A stretch of 64,000 nt of DNA from Ancylobacter oerskovii (lineage in GTDB: Bacteria; Pseudomonadota; Alphaproteobacteria; Rhizobiales; Xanthobacteraceae): positions 248,001 to 312,000 of the forward strand of contig NZ_JAHBGB010000002.1 of the NCBI RefSeq assembly GCF_018390555.1, read 5' to 3'. The notes beneath the pieces were generated by a model, which was not told the DNA's origin, ran no database searches, and saw only the letters and a list, made by a program, of their open reading frames with translations. Shown piece after piece: positions 60,561 through 64,000 of the stretch. Positions within the stretch are counted from its first letter, which is position 1, and every line of letters begins with the position of its first letter. Position numbers and translations under genes: made by a program.

Positions 60561-63500
60561 ATGAGCAAAGGCCGCATCATCCTCATTCCGCCCGCCGCGC
60601 CGGGCAGCAAGGGCGATGAGGGTATGGTGCGCGGCGCGCTGGAACTGTTCCGCGACCATCCCGTGGTGATCGTCAATCCCGCGCCGGAACGCATGTGGCT
60701 CGACCATCTGGCGCTCCAGGACGAGAACGGCACCGTCGGCGAGGCGCCCGGCCCGCTGCGGGATTTCGGCGGTCGGCTGGAGGCGGAAGACGTCCTGTTC
60801 CTGCTCGGGGCCGACGTCCTCGACGGCACCTGCGGGCTCGAACCCAGCTTCGAGCGGCTGGATCTCGCCACCGAGGCGCTGTTGCGCGGCTTGCCGGTGT
60901 TCGCCTCCTGCTCGTTCCGCTCGCAGGTCGCGCCGGAAATCCTCGAACGCCTGCGCCTGATGCCGGGCGTCGAGTTCCTGCTGCGCGACGACCATTCGTT
61001 GGCGAATTTTCGCCGGCAGACCGGCCTGAAGGGGCGCTACTTCCCCGACATCTCCTTCTTCTGCGCCCCCGCGCCCAGCGCCACGACGCAGGCCGTGCTG
61101 GCCGCCATCGCCGCGGCCGGGGACCGGCACCCGGTCATCGGCCTCAACTTCGCCGAGCATTCGTTCCGCTCGTTCTACGACGAGCACACCGAGGAGAACC
61201 GCCGCCTCTTCGTCGCCCGGGTGATCGAGGAGCTGGCGAACGTGCATCCGCAAGCCTTGTACGTGCTGCTGTCCAATGACGAGCGGCAGTGGGAGAATCA
61301 CCCCTCCGACGCCTATTATCAGGACCTCGCGCTCGACTGGATCACCCGGAACCTCGATGCCGGGCGCGCGGTCAAGGCCCCGCCGGATATCGGTTACAGC
61401 GGCAACATCGTCGTGCTCGGTGCGGTGGACCTTCTGGTCACCGGGCGCATGCACCTGTCGCTGGCGGCGTTCCGGGCTCACACCGTGCCGCTGGTGATGA
61501 TGTCGCAGGGCATCGGCTATACCTCCATCGACAAGATGCGCGGCGCCTTCGAGAAGCATCTCGGCACCACCGAGGCGGTCGTTTCCGACATCGGACGGCT
61601 CGGGGCGACCAGCGCGACCTTTCTGGCGGAGCGCCCGCACCTGCAGGCACGCCTTGCCGAGCTTGCCCTCGAACAGACATCATCAAACCTGCGGGACGTT
61701 GAACGACTCATGAGCGACATCGAGGGCAGCCGGGCTCCTGCGGCCGAAGACGACGACGCCGAGCTGCGGGCAGCGCTGGTGGCGGCGCTCGCCAGCATCG
61801 TCCGGCGGTCCGACGAGCTCGCCAGGGAGCGCACGCTCTCCGACCGGCTGCGCGAGCGCATCGATGCGCTCACCGCCGCCGCCCATGAAGAGCAGGCCAG
61901 GGCCGGCGACCTCGCGCTCCGGCTGCAGGCGAGCGAACAGGCACGGAACGAGGTGGCTGCCCAGCTCGAGGCCCAGAGGGAAAGCGTCGCCCGGCTCGGC
62001 GCGGCGCTCGACGTCTGCGAGCAGGAGTTGCAGGCGCGCGACACCGCGCAGCAGAACGAAGCCGCGACCGGCGCCAACCGCGAGCGCCAGGAGATCGACG
62101 AATTGCGCCGCCAGCTCGCCGAGGCGAAGTTCGCCGGCGACGCGGCGCTGCGCCAGGCCGAGCAGCGGATCGCCACCATGAGCACCGCCGGCGACCGGCT
62201 GGTGCGCGAGCTGCGCCGCGCCTATTCCAAGCCGTTCCGCCCGTTGCGCAAGAGCCTGGAGCGGGCGGCGCTGCGCTTCCTGCTGCTGCCGGAGCCGGTG
62301 CTGCCCCGGCGCAGCGCCTCCAGCCTGCGCCGCTCGCTGGAGAGCCGCCGGTCGGCACGCTTCCAGCGCGACTGGCTCACGGCCTGCGGCCATCTGGTCG
62401 AGCCCGACCGGCCGCGGCCGCCGGCGGGAACCTCGCTATATGCCTTCGCCCTGCGCGTGCTCGCCGCCTGCGTGGCGCCGGTCTCGATGCGCACCGCCGC
62501 GCGCTTCCGCCGCTCCGCCGACAAGCGCGACCCGGTGAAGATCGCCCAGGCGCAGCGCGACGCCGAGCTGCTGATGAACCTGAGCGCCGAGGGCTCGGAC
62601 CAGGGCAAGGTCAACGAGCCGGTGGTGGATCCCCAGCGCGCCCGGCGGATCCTGGTCTCCGACTACCGCCTGCCGCGCCCGGACGTCTCGGCGGGCGAGC
62701 GGGCCACCTTCGGCGTCATCGCCGATCTCTGCACCCTCGGCTTCGAGGTGGTGTTCTGCGCCACCGATCTTTCCGACACCGCGCCCTACCGGCAGGATCT
62801 CGAGGCGCTCGGCGTCACCGTGATCACCCATGCCAGCGGCTATCACAGCGCCGGCGACTATGTGCGCGAGCACGGCGCGACCTTCGGCGCCTACTACCTC
62901 GTCCGCTTCGACGTGGCGGAAGCGCTGCTGCCGGCGGCGCGGCAGGTGGCGCCGGACGCGCTGGTGGTGCTGCACGCGCCCGACCTCTATTTCCTGCGCG
63001 AGGGACGCGCCGCCGATCTGAGCGGCGATCCGGCGATGCGCGCCAAGGCGGAGGCGACGCGTGAGCGCGAGATCGCCATGATGCGCGCCGTCGACCATGT
63101 CGTGCTGGTGAGCCCGGCCGAGCTGCCCTTCCTCGAGGCCCATCTCGACCGCGACAAGATCTCGGTCTTCCCCGCGCTCTACAGCCCGGTGGTGGAGGAC
63201 CCGCCGGGCTATGAGGAGCGCAGCGACCTCTTCTTCCTCGGCGGCTTCAAGCACACGCCGAATGTCGACGCGGTGCTGTGGTTCGTCGGCAAGGTCTGGC
63301 CGCGCGTGCGCGCGGCGCTGCCGGACGTCGAGTTCCACATCGTCGGCGCCGAGGCGCCCCCGGAAGTGGTGGCGCTCGGCAACCAGCCGGGCGTGCGCCA
63401 TGTAGGCTATGTCGCCGAACTCGATCCGGTGCTGGCCTGCTACCGGCTGAGCGTCGCGCCGCTGCTGTACGGCGCCGGCATCAAGGGCAAGCTCGGCGCC

Positions 63501-64000
63501 AGCCTCGGCGCCGGCGTGCCGTCGGTCTGCACCACCATCGGCGCCGAAGGCATGGGCATCGTCGACGGCCTGCACGCGCTGGTCCGCGACGAGCCGGAAG
63601 CCTTCGCCGACGCCGTCATCGCCCTCTATCGCGACCAGGCGCTATGGTCGCGCCTGGCGGAGAACGGCCGGGTCCTGGTGCGGGAGAATTTCGGCGAGCT
63701 CGCCAACCGCTCCTCCTTCCTGCGCATGCTGGACCGGGCGCGGGTGCTGCCGCTCGATCTCTATGTCCAGCACTGCCAGGCCGCCGAGCCGGCCGCCTTC
63801 CCGAGCTACGACGCCAGCACGCCGATCGACGTGTCGATCATCGTGCCCGCCTACAACAAATGGGAGCTCACCCGGCCCTGCCTCAGCTCGGTGCTGGTGG
63901 CGGGCCGCGCCACGGGCATCCGCTACGAGGTGATCCTCGCCGATGACGGCTCGACCGACGAGACGGTGAACGCGGCAGCGCTGTTCCCCGGGCTCCGGGT
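60561..64000 (+). CDS. Very large multidomain surface-glycan enzyme: pyruvyltransferase-like, coiled coil, GT4-like and GT2 domains (open at the right edge)
   Basis: I translated this frame base by base for most of its length: it is open from the ATG at 60561 (after AAGGA) to the end of the window, over 1140 codons without a stop. Residues about 3-375 look like a polysaccharide pyruvyl transferase domain (GSKGDEGMVRGALELF, LLGADVLDG, YFPDISFF, LVTGRMHLSLAAFRAHTVPL, SIDKMRGAFEKHL). Residues about 377-555 are a charged Ala/Gln/Glu/Arg coiled coil. After a basic linker, residues about 694-1070 are a GT-B glycosyltransferase (FGVIADLCTLGFEVVF, FFLGGFKHTPNVDAVLWFVG, GIKGKLGASLGAGVPSVCTT). From about residue 1087 a GT2 domain begins (VSIIVPAYNKWELTRPCLSS, VILADDGSTDE). 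It follows the heptose-supply genes and likely builds a heptose-containing capsule or S-layer glycan. Confidence 0.88.
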   Translation, partial: MSKGRIILIPPAAPGSKGDEGMVRGALELFRDHPVVIVNPAPERMWLDHLALQDENGTVGEAPGPLRDFGGRLEAEDVLFLLGADVLDGTCGLEPSFERLDLATEALLRGLPVFASCSFRSQVAPEILERLRLMPGVEFLLRDDHSLANFRRQTGLKGRYFPDISFFCAPAPSATTQAVLAAIAAAGDRHPVIGLNFAEHSFRSFYDEHTEENRRLFVARVIEELANVHPQALYVLLSNDERQWENHPSDAYYQDLALDWITRNLDAGRAVKAPPDIGYSGNIVVLGAVDLLVTGRMHLSLAAFRAHTVPLVMMSQGIGYTSIDKMRGAFEKHLGTTEAVVSDIGRLGATSATFLAERPHLQARLAELALEQTSSNLRDVERLMSDIEGSRAPAAEDDDAELRAALVAALASIVRRSDELARERTLSDRLRERIDALTAAAHEEQARAGDLALRLQASEQARNEVAAQLEAQRESVARLGAALDVCEQELQARDTAQQNEAATGANRERQEIDELRRQLAEAKFAGDAALRQAEQRIATMSTAGDRLVRELRRAYSKPFRPLRKSLERAALRFLLLPEPVLPRRSASSLRRSLESRRSARFQRDWLTACGHLVEPDRPRPPAGTSLYAFALRVLAACVAPVSMRTAARFRRSADKRDPVKIAQAQRDAELLMNLSAEGSDQGKVNEPVVDPQRARRILVSDYRLPRPDVSAGERATFGVIADLCTLGFEVVFCATDLSDTAPYRQDLEALGVTVITHASGYHSAGDYVREHGATFGAYYLVRFDVAEALLPAARQVAPDALVVLHAPDLYFLREGRAADLSGDPAMRAKAEATREREIAMMRAVDHVVLVSPAELPFLEAHLDRDKISVFPALYSPVVEDPPGYEERSDLFFLGGFKHTPNVDAVLWFVGKVWPRVRAALPDVEFHIVGAEAPPEVVALGNQPGVRHVGYVAELDPVLACYRLSVAPLLYGAGIKGKLGASLGAGVPSVCTTIGAEGMGIVDGLHALVRDEPEAFADAVIALYRDQALWSRLAENGRVLVRENFGELANRSSFLRMLDRARVLPLDLYVQHCQAAEPAAFPSYDASTPIDVSIIVPAYNKWELTRPCLSSVLVAGRATGIRYEVILADDGSTDETVNAAALFPGLR

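Noticed and set aside
60396-61640. A 414-codon minus-strand frame at the start of the giant glycan gene
   Set aside because: It is antisense to the plus-strand frame with clear pyruvyltransferase-like motifs and good codon usage.

Overview
The window is GC-rich, gene-dense DNA from an alphaproteobacterium, most likely a member of the Hyphomicrobiales (rhizobial order). This rests on gene content (TRAP importers, many LysR and GntR regulators, isoquinoline-oxidoreductase-type molybdenum hydroxylases, a small Tat-exported arginine-rich protein of a kind seen in that order, a YadA-like adhesin) and on codon usage. The genus cannot be fixed from sequence alone. I recognise no tRNA, rRNA, CRISPR array, transposase or prophage.

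Layout. (1) 1-6.3 kb, minus strand: a hexuronate/aldonate operon, with an L-gulonate/L-galactonate-type dehydrogenase, a three-part TRAP importer, fructuronate reductase (uxuB) and mannonate dehydratase (uxuA, cut by the window edge). It is preceded by a promoter that overlaps a GntR-type operator. (2) 6.7-11.9 kb: two regulator/redox modules, LysR with a dinucleotide-binding reductase, an Old Yellow Enzyme and a VOC protein, then LysR divergent from an SDR. Each has a palindrome in its divergent spacer. (3) 12.0-13.4 kb: a decaying, left-truncated FhuB-like permease broken by an in-frame TGA. (4) 13.6-24.8 kb: a tetronate (four-carbon sugar acid) regulon. A sugar ABC importer, an LVIVD-repeat protein and an FAD oxidoreductase run leftward. 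A FadR-type GntR regulator, D-erythronate dehydrogenase, 3-oxo-tetronate kinase, the decarboxylase and a GlcG/HbpS protein run rightward. The two arms share a 25-bp operator of the form AACTGG-N13-CCAGTT. (5) 25-34 kb: an arginine-rich exported protein, a possible frameshifted small secreted protein, a serralysin-type protease, an EmrAB-type efflux pair with TetR and twin operators, and ilvD. (6) 34-44 kb: a molybdenum hydroxylase with its own cytochrome c, followed by several oxidoreductases, including a CMD-CMD-cupin fusion. (7) 44.2-46.4 kb: a short trimeric autotransporter overlapping a secreted protein of unknown function. (8) 46.4-54.4 kb: a siderophore uptake operon (TonB receptor, FhuD, fused FhuB, esterase) with FecI/FecR control but no ATPase gene. 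A shared promoter-like motif lies before fecR and before the receptor. (9) 54.7-57.4 kb: a second molybdenum hydroxylase. (10) 57.6-64 kb: a heptose and surface-glycan locus, with gmhA, a fused nucleotidyltransferase-phosphatase, hddA, and a very large open gene joining a pyruvyltransferase-like domain, a coiled coil and two glycosyltransferase domains. This last gene runs off the right edge.

The parts most worth follow-up are the giant multidomain glycan gene with its heptose supply genes, the tetronate regulon with its shared operator and unexplained partners, the siderophore system lacking an ATPase next to a decayed second permease, and the adhesin/unknown-protein pair.
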